Assembly (NCBI RefSeq): GCF_000004195.4
Contig: NC_030680.2
Span: 154,991-218,990, forward strand
Direction of reading: 5' to 3'
Origin: Xenopus tropicalis
Taxonomy: Eukaryota > Chordata > Amphibia > Anura > Pipidae
DNA length: 64,000 nt
The notes below the pieces were generated by a model. That model was given only the letters and a program-made list of their open reading frames with translations, ran no database searches and was not told where the DNA came from. Position numbers and translations under genes: made by a program. Below are positions 24,901-63,100 of this stretch, piece by piece (position 1 is the stretch's first letter; each line of letters starts with the position of its first letter).

Positions 24901-25862
24901 GAACGCTTGGGAGCCACAGTGCGCCTGGCAGGAAACGCTTGGGAGCCACAGTGCGTCTGGCAGGAAACGCTTGGGGGCCACGGTGCGTCTGGCAGGAACG
25001 CTTGGGAGCCACGGTGCGTCTGGCAGGAAACGCTTGGGGGCCACGGTGCGTCTGGCAGGAAACGCTTGGGGGCCACAGTGTGTCTGGCAGGAAACGCTTG
25101 GGAGCCACGGTGCGTCTGGCAGGAACGCTTGGGGGCCACAGTGCGTCTGGCAGGAAACGCTTGGGGGCCACAGTGCGCCTGGCAGGAACGCTTGGGAGCC
25201 ACAGTGCGTCTGGCAGGAACGCTTGGGAGCCACGGTGCGTCTGGCAGGAAACGCTTGGGGGCCACAGTGCGTCTGGCAGGAACGCTTGGGAGCCACAGTG
25301 CGCCTGGCAGGAAACGCTTGGGGGCCACAAGTGCGTCTGGCAGGAACGCTTGGGAGCCACAGTGCGCCCTGGCAGGAAACGCTTGGGAAGCCACAGTGGC
25401 GTCTGGCAGGAAACGCTTGGGGGCCACGGTGCGTCTGGCAGGAACGCTTGGAGCCACGGTGCGTCTGGCAGGAAACGCTTGGGGGCCACGGTGGCGTCTG
25501 GCAGGAAACGCTTGGGGGCCACAGTGTGTCTGGCAGGAAAACGCTTGGGAGGCCACGGTGCGCTTGGGGGCCACAGTGTGTCTGGCAGGAAACGCTTGGG
25601 AGCCACGGTGCGTCTGGCAGGAACGCTTGGGGGCCACGGTGCGTCTGGCAGGAACGCTTGGGAGCCACGGTGCGTCTGGCAGGAACGCTTGGGGGCCACG
25701 GTGCGTCTGGCAGGAAACGCTTGGGAGCCACGGTGCGTCTGGCAGGAACGCTTGGGGGCCACGGTGCGCCTGGCAGGGAACGCTTGGGAGCCATGGTGCG
25801 TCTGGCAGGAACGCTTGGGAGCCACGGTGCGTCTGGCAGGAAACGCTTGGGGGCCACAGTGT
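18989..25862. repeat. 31/32-bp CpG-bearing tandem array, 6.9 kb (intergenic)
   Basis: About 217 copies of GGCAGGAAACGCTTGGGGGC followed by CACAGTGCGTCT, with G/A, A/G and C/T variants at fixed positions and 31-bp units lacking one A. Each unit has two or three CpGs. A chimeric unit joining GGTGCG directly to CTTGGGGGCCACAGTGTG recurs near 21127, 21270, 21576, 22487, 23263, 23879 and 25558. It fills the space between the nap1l4 promoter and the cars1 3' end. All six frames lack stops. Confidence 0.98.
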
Positions 25863-26221
25863 GCACCAGTTAGTACAACAGGCTGTGGTATTTTCGGGGG
25901 TTCCACTAACCTTTTCACCCCCCATAGTAGTTGTGTCTCTCTTACAGTTTGTCCTTTGTTGGGCGGTATGAAATACTGAGGGGATGGGGGTACCTGGGAG
26001 ACACTTAGGGAACTGGGGTACCGGGGAGACACTTAGGGAACTGGGGTACAAGAGCAATATGGGGGGGGGACCCATCAAGGGGCTACAGCCGCACTCGCCT
26101 TCCCACATCAATCTTATTCAGTTTTCTGCCCTGACATCCGTAATTGTTCTGAGCCTTATAATTGACCACAGCTTTCCTGTAGGGTGGAGTTTAAATATAG
26201 CAGGTCAGGCCTAGGTGTATG
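25863..26221. other. Intergenic unique sequence
   Basis: Holds a 28-base near-perfect duplication (GGGAGACACTTAGGGAACTG at 26005 and again at 26022 onward) and a short G-run near 26060. No gene seen. Confidence 0.5.
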
Positions 26222-26602
26222 GTATCCACGGGGGACGGCGGGTCCCGGCTCCGCGCTATCCAAAAGGGCCGGCGGGTCCCGGCTCCGCGCTATCCAAAAG
26301 GGCCGGCGGCTCCCGGCTCCGCGCTATCCCAAAGGGCCGGCGGCTCCCGGCTCCGCGCTATCCCAAAGGGCCGGCGGCTCCCGGCTCCGCGCTATCCCAA
26401 AGGGCCGGCGGCTCCCGGCTCCGCGCTATCCCAAAGGGCCGGCGGCTCCCGGCTCCGCGCTATCCCAAAGGGCCGGCGGCTCCCGGCTCCGCGCTATCCC
26501 AAAGGGCCGGCGGCTCCCGGCTCCGCGCTATCCCAAAGGGCCGGCGGCTCCCGGCTCCGCGCTATCCCAAAGGGCCGGCGGCTCCCGGCTCCGCGCTATC
26601 CA
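26222..26602. repeat. 34-bp CpG-dense tandem array
   Basis: About 11 copies of AAAGGGCCGGCGGCTCCCGG followed by CTCCGCGCTATCCC, very homogeneous. Each unit has four to five CpGs. It lies about 350 bases past the cars1 polyadenylation signal. Confidence 0.97.
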
Positions 26603-26943
26603 CAGCGACAGTCTCTCCATGGTATTTTCCTTGGGACCTTATGCCCCCCCGCTGCATCTCACGTAGGTACAATATCGGTTCCTCCCCCCGTATGTTCTAG
26701 AGCAGTGCTCACTCGCCAGGCTTCCCTTGGAGCTCAATACACATTTATTTCCAAACACCCCGCTTCGCTTGCAGAGCAATAATATCTCAGAGACACGTTA
26801 TTAGGAATTTATTATTTGTGATTGACAGTTGGGAAGAAGAAGTTGATATTTGGGGTTCCCTATTAGGCACCGGCAGAGCCAGGAAATCCCCCAATTTAAA
26901 GGTTCATGGTGGCACTGAAATCAGAGGTATTTAATGATGGCCA
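26603..26943. other. cars1 3' flank, unique
   Basis: Sequence just beyond the cars1 3' end. It has two further AATAAA-like words on the minus strand and nothing else recognised. Confidence 0.5.
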
Positions 26944-26949
26944 TTTATT
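26944..26949 (-). terminator. cars1: cars1 polyadenylation signal AATAAA
   Basis: TTTATT on the plus strand reads AATAAA on the minus strand, 62 bases after the stop codon. It is the first canonical signal downstream, predicting a very short 3' UTR of about 80-90 bases with cleavage near 26920-26930. Other AATAAA-like words further on (near 26744 and 26808) could be used as alternatives. Confidence 0.65.
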
Positions 26950-27010
26950 TACAGCGTAATAAATATGTGCAGGGGGGGAATATGGAAACGCACACTTCCT
27001 GCACAAACTG

Positions 27011-53537
<26,527 letters not shown>

Positions 53538-53870
53538 TCCGTCCCCGCTCCGCGGCTGATGCAACTCTCACACTATTGTGCCGGATGCGCCAGAGACTTC
53601 CACATCCGCTTGGCGGGTAACTAAGCAACGCGGCGCACCGGAAACGCGTCATTGGAGTCGGCAGCTATGCGGGAGAATTTCCGGGAGGAGTAACGGGTTC
53701 AGGGAATGTTTGTCCGGTATGAAGTGTAGTTATTGTGCCTCGGTGCGGGATGTACCCGGGCGCTATGGCGGGATCTGTAACTGTGAGGGAAACGCTAGTC
53801 TCTCTATAAGCCCCGCCTCTCAGGGTCACATGAGCGTTTAGTTACAGTCAGGCGGGCTTCCCGCCAAATT
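53538..53870 (-). promoter_or_regulatory. cars1: cars1 promoter, CpG-rich
   Basis: This CpG-rich stretch lies just upstream of the start codon. It carries ETS/GABP-like cores (ACCGGAAAC near 53638 and TTTCCGGGAG near 53677), no clear TATA box, and a GGCGGG-CTT-CCCGCC palindrome at 53851-53865, which is E2F-like. This fits a constitutive housekeeping promoter. The transcription start is not defined by the sequence. A small plus-strand open frame here is not supported as a gene. Confidence 0.6.
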
Positions 53871-53894
53871 GGGCTACTAATCTAAAGCCCCGGT

Positions 53895-53966
53895 GTTTCC
53901 ACAAAGTACAAACCCGCCATTTTGGGCTATTTTTTTGGAGCCTTGGCGGGTTTGTACTTTGGAAAC
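53895..53966. repeat. Inverted repeat upstream of cars1
   Basis: Arms 53895-53919 and 53944-53966 are reverse complements (GTTTCC...CCCGCCA), broken only by a CA insertion in the left arm, with a loop of about 24 bases. The motif CCCGCCANNTTGGGCTA also occurs as a direct repeat at about 53860-53877. It may be a cruciform-prone promoter element, paired E2F-like sites or a small MITE. Confidence 0.75.
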
Positions 53967-53993
53967 TAGCCAAAAATGTTCCCTTAGTGTGCC

Positions 53994-54089
53994 TGTCCCA
54001 CTGCATGCTGGGTAATGTAGTTTGTATCTAACAATAAGCCTACAGTTAGGATTAATATAAAACTACAATACCCAGCATGCAATGGGACA
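53994..54089. repeat. Inverted repeat with ZNF143/Staf-like arms
   Basis: Arms of about 30 bases (53994-54024 and 54059-54089) pair with few mismatches. Each contains the word AACTACAATACCCAGCATGC or a close variant on one strand, resembling the ZNF143/Staf site ACTACAATTCCCAGCATGC found in vertebrate housekeeping promoters. It lies about 0.5 kb upstream of the cars1 start. It could be regulatory, or a palindromic MITE. Confidence 0.7.
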
Positions 54090-54136
54090 GTATAGACAGA
54101 GGCTCCGTTTTCTATTCCTTTTTACTCTTTCAGGCT

Positions 54137-54151
54137 CCCCCCCCCCCCCCC
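54137..54151. repeat. C15 homopolymer
   Basis: Run of 15 C just before the large upstream array. Confidence 0.9.
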
Positions 54152-54183
54152 AAAATAAATTCTGAATCCATTTCTGTAGGGAC

Positions 54184-57100
54184 TTGTGCCAGGGAGATCT
54201 CAGGGGGGCACCCGGGAGTCATTACTGAGCCTGTGCCAGGGAGATCTCAGGGGGGGCACCCGGGAGTCATTACTGAGCCTGTGCCAGGGAGATCTCAGGG
54301 GGGGCACCCGGGAGTCATTATGAGCTGGTGCCAGGAATTCAGGGGCACCGGGAGTCATTACTGAGCCTGTGCCAGGGAGATCTCAGGGGGCACCCGGGAG
54401 TTATTACTGAGCCTGTGCCAGGGAGATCTCAGGGGGGCACCCGGGAGTTATTACTGAGCCTGTGCCAGGAGATCTCAGGGGGGCACCCGGGAGTCATTAC
54501 TGAGCCTGTGCCAGGGAGATCTCAGGGGGGGCACCCGGGGAGTCATTACTGAGCGCTGTGCCAGGGAGATCTCAGGGGGGCACCCGGGAGTCCATTACTG
54601 AGCCTGTGCCAGGGAGATCTCAGGGGGCACCCGGGAGTCATTACTGAGCCTGTGCCAGGGAGATCTCAGGGGGGGCACCCGGGAGTCATTACTGAGCCTG
54701 TGCCAGGGAGATCTCAGGGGGGGGCACCCGGGAGTCATTACTGAGCCTGTGCCAGGGAGACTCAGGGGGGGCACCCGGGAGTCATTAACTGAGCCTGTGC
54801 CAGGGAGATCTCAGGGGGGGCACCCGGGAGTCATTACTGAGCCTGTGCCAGGGAGATCTCAGGGGGGGCACCCGGGAGTCATTACTGAGCTGTGCCAGGG
54901 AGATCTCAGGGGGGCACCCGGGAGTCATTACTGAGGCCTGTGCCAGGGAGATCTCAGGGGGGCACCCGGGAGTCATTAACTGAGCCTGTGCCAGGGAGAT
55001 CTCAGGGGGGGCACCCGGGGGAGTCATTACTGAGCCTGTGCCATGGGGGGGGGGCGGGAGTTGGGGGGGGGGAATCTCAGGGGGGCACCCGGGAGTCATA
55101 CTGAGCCTGTGCCAGGGAGATCTCAGGGGGGGCAACCCGGGAGTCATTACTGAGCCTGTGCAGGGAGATCTCAGGGGGGCACCCGGGAGTCATTACTGAG
55201 CCTGTGCCAGGGAGATCTCAGGGGGGGCACCCGGGAGTCATTACTGAGCCTGTGCCAGGGAGATCTCCAGGGGGGGCACCCGGGAGTCATTACTGAGCCT
55301 GTGCCAGGGAGATCTCAGGGGGGGCACCCGGGAGTCATTACTGAGCCTGTGCCAGGGAGATCTCAGGGGGGCACCCGGAAGTCATTACTGAGCCTGTGCC
55401 AGGGAGATCTCAGGGGGGGCACCCGGGAGTCATTACTGAGCCTGTGCCAGGGAGATCTCAGGGGGGGCACCCGGGAGTCATTACTGAGCCTGTGCCAGGG
55501 AGATCTCAGGGGGGGCACCCGGGAGTCATTACTGAGCCTGTGCCAGGGAGATCTCAGGGGGGGCACCCGGGAGTCATTACTGAGCCTGTGCCAGGGAGAT
55601 CTCAGGGGGGGCACCCGGGAGTCATTACTGAGCCTGTGCCAGGGAGATCTCAGGGGGGCACCCGGGAGTCATTACTGAGCCTGTGCCAGGGAGATCTCAG
55701 GGGGGGCACCCGGGAGTCATTACTGAGCCTGTGCCAGGGAGATCTCAGGGGGGCACCCGGGAGTCATTACTGAGCCTGTGCCAGGGAGATCTCAGGGGGG
55801 CACCCGGGAGTCATTACTGAGCCTGTGCCAGGGAGATCTCAGGGGGGGCACCCGGGAGTCATTACTGAGCCTGTGCCAGGGAGATCTCAGGGGGGCACCC
55901 GGGAGTCATTACTGAGCCTGTGCCAGGGAGATCTCAGGGGGGCACCCGGGAGTCATTACTGAGCCTGTGCCAGGGAGATCTCAGGGGGGGCACCCGGGAG
56001 TCATTACTGAGCCTGTGCCAGGGAGATCTCAGGGGGGGCACCCGGGAGTCATTAGTGAGCCTGTGCCAGGGAGATCTCAGGGGGGGCACCCGGGAGTCAT
56101 TACTGAGCCTGTGCCAGGGAGATCCAGGGGGGGCACCCGGGAGTCATTACTGAGCCTGTGCCAGGGAGATCTCAGGGGGGGCACCCGGGAGTCATTACTG
56201 AGCCTGTGCCAGGGAGATCTCAGGGGGGGCACCCGGGAGTCATTACTGAGCCTGTGCCAGGGAGATCTCAGGGGGGGCACCCGGGAGTCATTACTGAGCC
56301 TGTGCCAGGGAGATCTCAGGGGGGGCACCCAGGAGTCATTAGTGAGCCTGTGCCAGGGAGATCTCAGGGGGGGCACCCGGGAGTCATTACTGAGCCTGTG
56401 CCAGGGAGATCTCAGGGGGGCACCCGGGAGTCATTACTGAGCCTGTGCCAGGGAGATCTCAGGGGGGGCACCCGGGAGTCATTACTGAGCCTGTGCCAGG
56501 GAGATCTCAGGGGGGGCACCCGGGAGTCATTACTGAGCCTGTGCCAGGGAGATCTCAGGGGGGGCACCCGGGAGTCATTACTGAGCCTGTGCCAGGGAGA
56601 TCTCAGGGGGGCACCCGGGAGTCTTTACTGAGCCTGTGCCAGGGAGATCTCAGGGGGGCACCCGGGAGTCTTTACTGAGCCTGTGCCAGGGAGATCTCAG
56701 GGGGGGCACCCGGGAGTCATTACTGAGGCCTGTGCCAGGGAGATCTCAGGGGGGCACCCGGGAGTCATTACTGAGCCTGTGCCAGGGAGATCTCAGGGGG
56801 GGCACCCGGGAGTCATTACTGAGCCTGTGCCAGGAGATCTCAGGGGGGGCACCCGGGAAGTCATTACTGAGCCTGTGCCAGGGAGATCTCAGGGGGGGCA
56901 CCCGGGAGTCATTACTGAGCCTGTGCCAGGGAGATCTCAGGGGGGCACCCGGGAGTCATTACTGAGCCTGTGCCAGGGAGATCTCAGGGGGGGCACCCCG
57001 GGAGTCATTACTGAGCCTGTGCCAGGGAGATCTCAGGGGGGGCACCCGGGAGTCATTACTGAGCCTGTGCCAGGGAGATCTCAGGGGGGGCACCCGGGAG

Positions 57101-60100
57101 TCATTACTGAGCCTGTGCCAGGGAGATCTCAGGGGGGCACCCGGGAGTCTTTACTGAGCCTGTGCCAGGGAGATCTCAGGGGGGGCACCCGGGAGTCATT
57201 ACTGAGCCTGTGCCAGGGAGATCTCAGGGGGGCACCCGGGAGTCATTACTGAGCCTGTGCCAGGGAGATCTCAGGGGGGGCACCGGGAGTCATTACTGAG
57301 CTGGCCAGGGAGATCTCAGGGGGGCACCCGGGAGTCATTACTGAGCCTGTGCCAGGGAGATCTCAGGGGGGGCACCCGGGAGTCATTACTGAGCCTGTGC
57401 CAGGGAGATCTCAGGGGGGGCACCCGGGAGTCATTACTGAGCCTGTGCCAGGGAGATCTCAGGGGGGCACCCGGGAGTCATTACTGAGCCTGTGCCAGGG
57501 AGATCTCAGGGGGGGCACCCGGGAGTCATTACTGAGCCTGTGCCAGGGAGATCTCAGGGGGGGCACCCGGGAGTCATTACTGAGCCTGTGCCAGGGAGAT
57601 CTCAGGGGGGGCACCCGGGAGTCATTACTGAGCCTGTGCCAGGGAGATCTCAGGGGGGCACCCCGGGAGTCATTACTGAGCCTGTGCCAGGGAGATCTCA
57701 GGGGGGGCACCCGGGAGTCATTACTGAGCCTGTGCCAGGGAGATCTCAGGGGGGCACCCGGGAGTCATTACTGAGCCTGTGCCAGGGAGATCTCAGGGGG
57801 GGGCACCCGGGAGTCATTACTGAGCCTGTGCCAGGGAGATCTCAGGGGGGCACCGGGAGTCATTACTGAGCCTGTGCCAGGGAGATCTCAGGGGGGGCCC
57901 GGAGTCATTACCCTGGGCCCGGGAGATCTCAGGGGGCACCCGGATTACTGAGCCTGTGCCAGGGAGATCTCAGGGGGGGCACCCGGGAGTCATTACTGAG
58001 CCTGTGCCAGGGAGATCTCAGGGGGGCACCCGGGAGTCATTACTGAGCCTGTGCCAGGGAGATCTCAGGGGGGGCACCCGGGAGTCATTACTGAGCCTGT
58101 GCCAGGGAGATCTCAGGGGGGCACCCGGGAGTCATTACTGAGCCTGTGCCAGGGAGATCTCAGGGGGCACCCGGGAGTCATTACTGAGCCTGTGCCAGGG
58201 AGATCTCAGGGGGGGCACCCCGGGAGTCATTACTGAGCCTGTGCCAGGGAGATCTCAGGGGGGGCACCCGGGAGTCATTAACTGAGCCTGTGCCAGGGAG
58301 ATCTCAGGGGGGGCACCCGGGAGTCATTACCTGAGCCTGTGCCAGGGAGATCTCAGGGGGGCACCCGGGAGTCATTACTGAGCCTGTGCAGGGAGATCTC
58401 AGGGGGGCACCCGGGAGTCATTACTGAGCCTGTGCCAGGGAGATCTCAGGGGGGGCACCCGGGAGTCATTACTGAGCCTGTGCCAGGGAGATCTCAGGGG
58501 GGCACCGGGAGTCATTACTGGCCGTGCCAGGGAGATCTCAGGGGGGCACCCGGAGTCATTACTGAGGCCTGTGCCAGGGAGATCTCAGGGGGGGCACCCG
58601 GGAGTCATTACTGAGCCTGTGCCAGGGAGATCTCAGGGGGGGCACCCGGGAGTCATTACTGAGGCCTGTGCCAGGGAGATCTCAGGGGGGGGCACCCGGG
58701 AGTCATTACTGAGCCTGTGCCAGGGAGATCTCAGGGGGGGCACCCGGGAGTCATTACTGAGCCTGTGCAGGGAGATCTCAGGGGGGGCACCCGGGAGTCA
58801 TTACTGGAGCCTGGTGCCAGGGAGATCTCAGGGGGGCACCCGGGAGTCCATTACTGAGCCTGTGCCAGGGAGATCTCAGGGGGGGCACCCGGGAGTCATT
58901 ACTGAGCCTGTGCCAGGGAGATCTCAGGGGGGGCACCCGGGAGTCATTACTGAGCCTGTGCCAGGGAAGATCTCAGGGGGGGCACCCGGGAGTCATTACT
59001 GAGCCTGTGCCAGGGAGATCTCAGGGGGGGTACCGGGAGTCATTACTGAGCCTGTGCCAGGGAGATCTCAGGGGGGCACCCGGGAGTCATTACTGAGCCT
59101 GTGCCAGGGAGATCTCAGGGGGGCACCCGGGAGTCATTACTGAGCCTGTGCCAGGGAGATCTCAGGGGGGGCACCCGGGAGTCATTACTGAGCCTGTGCC
59201 AGGGAGATCTCAGGGGGGGCACCCCGGGAGTCATTACTGAGCCTGTGCCAGGGAGATCTCAGGGGGGGCACCCGGGAGTCATTACTGAGCCTGTGCCAGG
59301 GAGATCTCAGGGGGGGCACCCGGGAGTCATTACTGAGCCTGTGCCAGGGAGATCTCAGGGGGGCACCCGGGAGTCATTCTGAGCCTGTGCCAGGGAGATC
59401 TCAGGGGGGGCACCCGGGAGTCATTACTGAGCCTGTGCCAGGGAGATCTCAGGGGGGGCACCCGGGAGTCATTACTGAGCCTGTGCCAGGGAGATCTCAG
59501 GGGGGGCACCCGGGAGTCATTTACTGAGGCCTGTGCCAGGGAGATCTCAGGGGGGCACCCGGGAGTCATTACTGAGCTGTGGCCAGGAGATCTCAGGGGG
59601 GGCACCCGGGATCATTACTGAGCCTGTGCCAGGGAGATCTCAGGGGGGCACCCGGGAGTCATTACTGAGCCTGTGCCAGGGAGATCTCAGGGGGGGCACC
59701 CCGGGAGTCATTACTGAGCCTGTGCCAGGGAGATCTCAGGGGGGGGCACCCCGGGAGTCATTACTGAGCCTGTGCCAGGGAGATCTCAGGGGGGCACCCG
59801 GGAGTCATTACTGAGCCTGTGCAGGGAGATCTCAGGGGGGGCACCCGGGAGTCATTACTGAGCCTGTGCCAGGGAGATCTCAGGGGGGGCACCCGGGAGT
59901 CTTACTGAGGCCTGTGCCAGGGAGATCTCAGGGGGGCACCCGGGAGTCATTACTGAGGCTGTGCCAGGGAGATCTCAGGGGGGGTCACCCGGGAGTCATT
60001 ACTGAGCCTGTGCCAGGGAGATCTCAGGGGGGCACCCGGGAGTCATTACTGAGCCTGTGCCAGGGAGATCTCAGGGGGGCACCCGGGAGTCATTACTGAG

Positions 60101-63100
60101 CCTGTGCCAGGGAGATCTCAGGGGGGGCACCCGGGAGTCATTACCTGTGCCAGGGAGATCTCAGGGGGGCAACCCGGGAGTCATTACTGAGCCTGTGCCA
60201 GGGAGATCTCAGGGGGGCACCCGGGAGTCATTACTGAGCCTGTGCCAGGGAGATCTCAGGGGGGCACCCGGGAGTCATTACTGAGCCTGTGCAGGGAGAT
60301 CTCAGGGGGCACCCGGGAGTCATTACTGAGCCTGTGCCAGGGAGATCTCAGGGGGGCACCCGGGAGTCATTACTGAGCCTGTGCCAGGGAGATCTCGGGG
60401 GGCACCCGGGAGTCATTACTGAGCCTGTGCCAGGGAGATCTCAGGGGGGGCACCCGGGAGTCATTACTGAGCCTGTGCCAGGGAGATCTCAGGGGGGGGC
60501 ACCCGGGAGTCATTACTGAGCCTGTGCCAGGGAGATCTCAGGGGGGCACCCGGGAGTCATTACTGAGCCTGTGCCAGGGAGATCTCAGGGGGGGCACCCG
60601 GGAGTCATTACTGAGCCTGTGCCAGGGAGATCTCAGGGGGGCACCCGGGAGTCATTACTGAGCCTGTGCCAGGGAGATCTCAGGGGGGCACCCGGGAGTC
60701 ATTACTGAGCCTGTGCCAGGGAGATCTCAGGGGGGCACCCGGGAGTCATTACTGAGCCTGTGCCAGGGAGATCTCAGGGGGCACCCGGGAGTCATTACTG
60801 AGCCTGTGCCAGGGAGATCTCAGGGGGGCACCCGGGAGTCATTACTGAGCTTATCTCAGGGGGCAACCCGGGGTCATTACTGAGGCCTGTGCCAGGGAGA
60901 TCTCAGGGGGGCACCCGGGAGTCATTACTGAGCCTGTGCCAGGGAGATCTCAGGGGGGGCACCCGGGAGTCATTACTGAGCCTGTGCCAGGGAGATCTCA
61001 GGGGGGGCACCCGGGAGTCATTACTGAGCCTGTGCCAGGGAGATCTCAGGGGGGCACCCGGGAGTCATTACTGAGCCTGTGCCAGGGAGATCTCAGGGGG
61101 GCACCCGGGAGTCATTACTGAGCCTGTGCCAGGGAGATCTCAGGGGGGGCACCCGGGAGTCATTACTGAGCCTGTGCCAGGGAGATCTCAGGGGGGCACC
61201 CGGGAGTCATTACTGAGCCTGTGCCAGGGAGATCTCAGGGGGGGCACCCGGGAGTCATTACTGAGCCTGTGCCAGGGAGATCTCGGGGGGGCACCCGGGA
61301 GTCATTACTGAGCCTGTGCCAGGGAGATCTTCAGGGGGGCACCCGGGAGTCATTACTGAGCCTGTGCCAGGGAGATCTCAGGGGGGGCACCGGGAGTCAT
61401 TACTGAGCCTGTGCCAGGGAGATCTCAGGGGGGCACCCGGGAGTCATTACTGAGCCTGTGCCAGGGAGATCTCAGGGGGGGCACCCGGGAGTCATTACTG
61501 AGCCTGTGCCAGGGAGATCTCAGGGGGGCACCCGGGAGTCATTACTGAGCCTGTGCCAGGGAGATCTCAGGGGGGGCACCCGGGAGTCATTACTGAGCCT
61601 GGTGCCAGGGAGATCTCAGGGGGGCACCGGGAGTCATTACTGAGCCTGTGCCAGGGAGATCTCAGGGGGGGCACACCCGGGAGTCTTATGAGCCTGTGCC
61701 AGGGAGATCTCAGGGGGGCACCCGGGAGTCTTTCTGAGCCTGTGCCAGGGAGATCTCAGGGGGGCACCCGGGAGTCTTTACTGAGCCTGTCAGGGAGATC
61801 TCAGGGGGGCACCCGGGAGTCATTACTGAGCCTGTGCCAGGGAGATCTCAGGGGGCAACCCGGGAGTCATTACTGAGCCTGTGCCAGGGAGATCTCAGGG
61901 GGGCACCCGGGAGTCATTACTGAGCCTTTGCCAGGGAGATCTCAGGGGGGGCAACCGGGAGTCATTATGAGCCTGTGCCAGGGAGATCTCAGGGGCACCC
62001 GGGAGTCATTACTGAGCCTTTGCCAGGGAGATCTCAGGGGGCAACCCGGGAGTCTTTACTGAGCCTGTGCCAGGGAGATCTCAGGGGGGCACCCGGAAGT
62101 CATTACTGAGCCTGTGCCAGGGAGATCTTCAAAGGGGGCCACCGGGAGTCATTACTGAGCCTGTGCCAGGGAGATCTCAGGGGGGGCACCCGGGAGTCAT
62201 TACTGAGTGTGCCAGGGAGATCTCAGGGGGGCACCCGGGAGTCATTACTGAGCCTTTGCCAGGGAGATTCAGGGGGGCACCCGGGAAGTCTTTTACTGAG
62301 CCTGTGCAGGGAGATCTCAGGGGGGGCACGCCGGGAGTCATTACTGAGCCTGTGCCAGGGAGATCTCAGGGGGGCACCCGGGAGTCATTACTGAGCCTGT
62401 GCCAGGGAGATCTCAGGGGGGGCACCCGGGAGTCATACTGAGCCTGGCCAGGGAGATCTCAGGGGGGGCACCCGGGAGTCATTACTGAGGCCTTGCCAGG
62501 GAGATCTCAGGGGGGGCACCCGGGAGTCTTTACTGAGCCTGTGCCAGGGAGATCTCAGGGGGGGCACCAGGGAGCCTGTGCCTGAGGCCTCGTGCCAGGG
62601 AGATCTCAGGGGGGGCACCCGGGAGTCATTACTGAGCCTGTTCCAGGGAGATCTCAGGGGGGCACCCGGGAGTCATTACTGAGCTGTGCCAGGGGGATTC
62701 TCAGGGGGGGCACCCGGGAGTCATTACTGAGCCTGTGCCAGGGAGATCTCAGGGGGGCACCCGGGAGTCATTACTGAGCCTGTGCCAGGGAGATCTCAGG
62801 GGGGCACCCGGGAGTCATTACTGAGCCTTTGCCAGGGAGATCTCAGGGGGGGCACCGGGAGTCATTACTGAGCCTGTGCCAGGGAGATCTCAGGGGGGCA
62901 CCCGGGAGTCATTACTGAGCCTTTGCCAGGGAGATCTCAGGGGGGGCACCGGAGTCTTTACTGAGCCTGTGCCAGGGAGATCTTCAAGGGGGGACCACAC
63001 CCGGGAGTCATTACTGAGCCTTTGCCAGGGAGATCTCAGGGGGGCACCCCGGGGGAGTCTTTACTGAGCCTGTGCCAGGGAGATCTCAGGGGGGCACCAA

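Noticed and set aside
18948..26111. Open frames up to about 2390 codons on both strands
   Set aside because: They cover the 32-bp array, whose unit has no stop on either strand; all frames are open and length changes in units give no frame preference.
53618..53632. RFX X-box-like GTAACTAAGCAAC in the cars1 promoter
   Set aside because: Half-site spacing and the left half differ from consensus; too weak to list as a site.
53578..53841. Plus-strand 87-codon frame diverging from the cars1 promoter
   Set aside because: It lies in a CpG island where short stop-free frames are common, and shows no recognisable protein or splice context.
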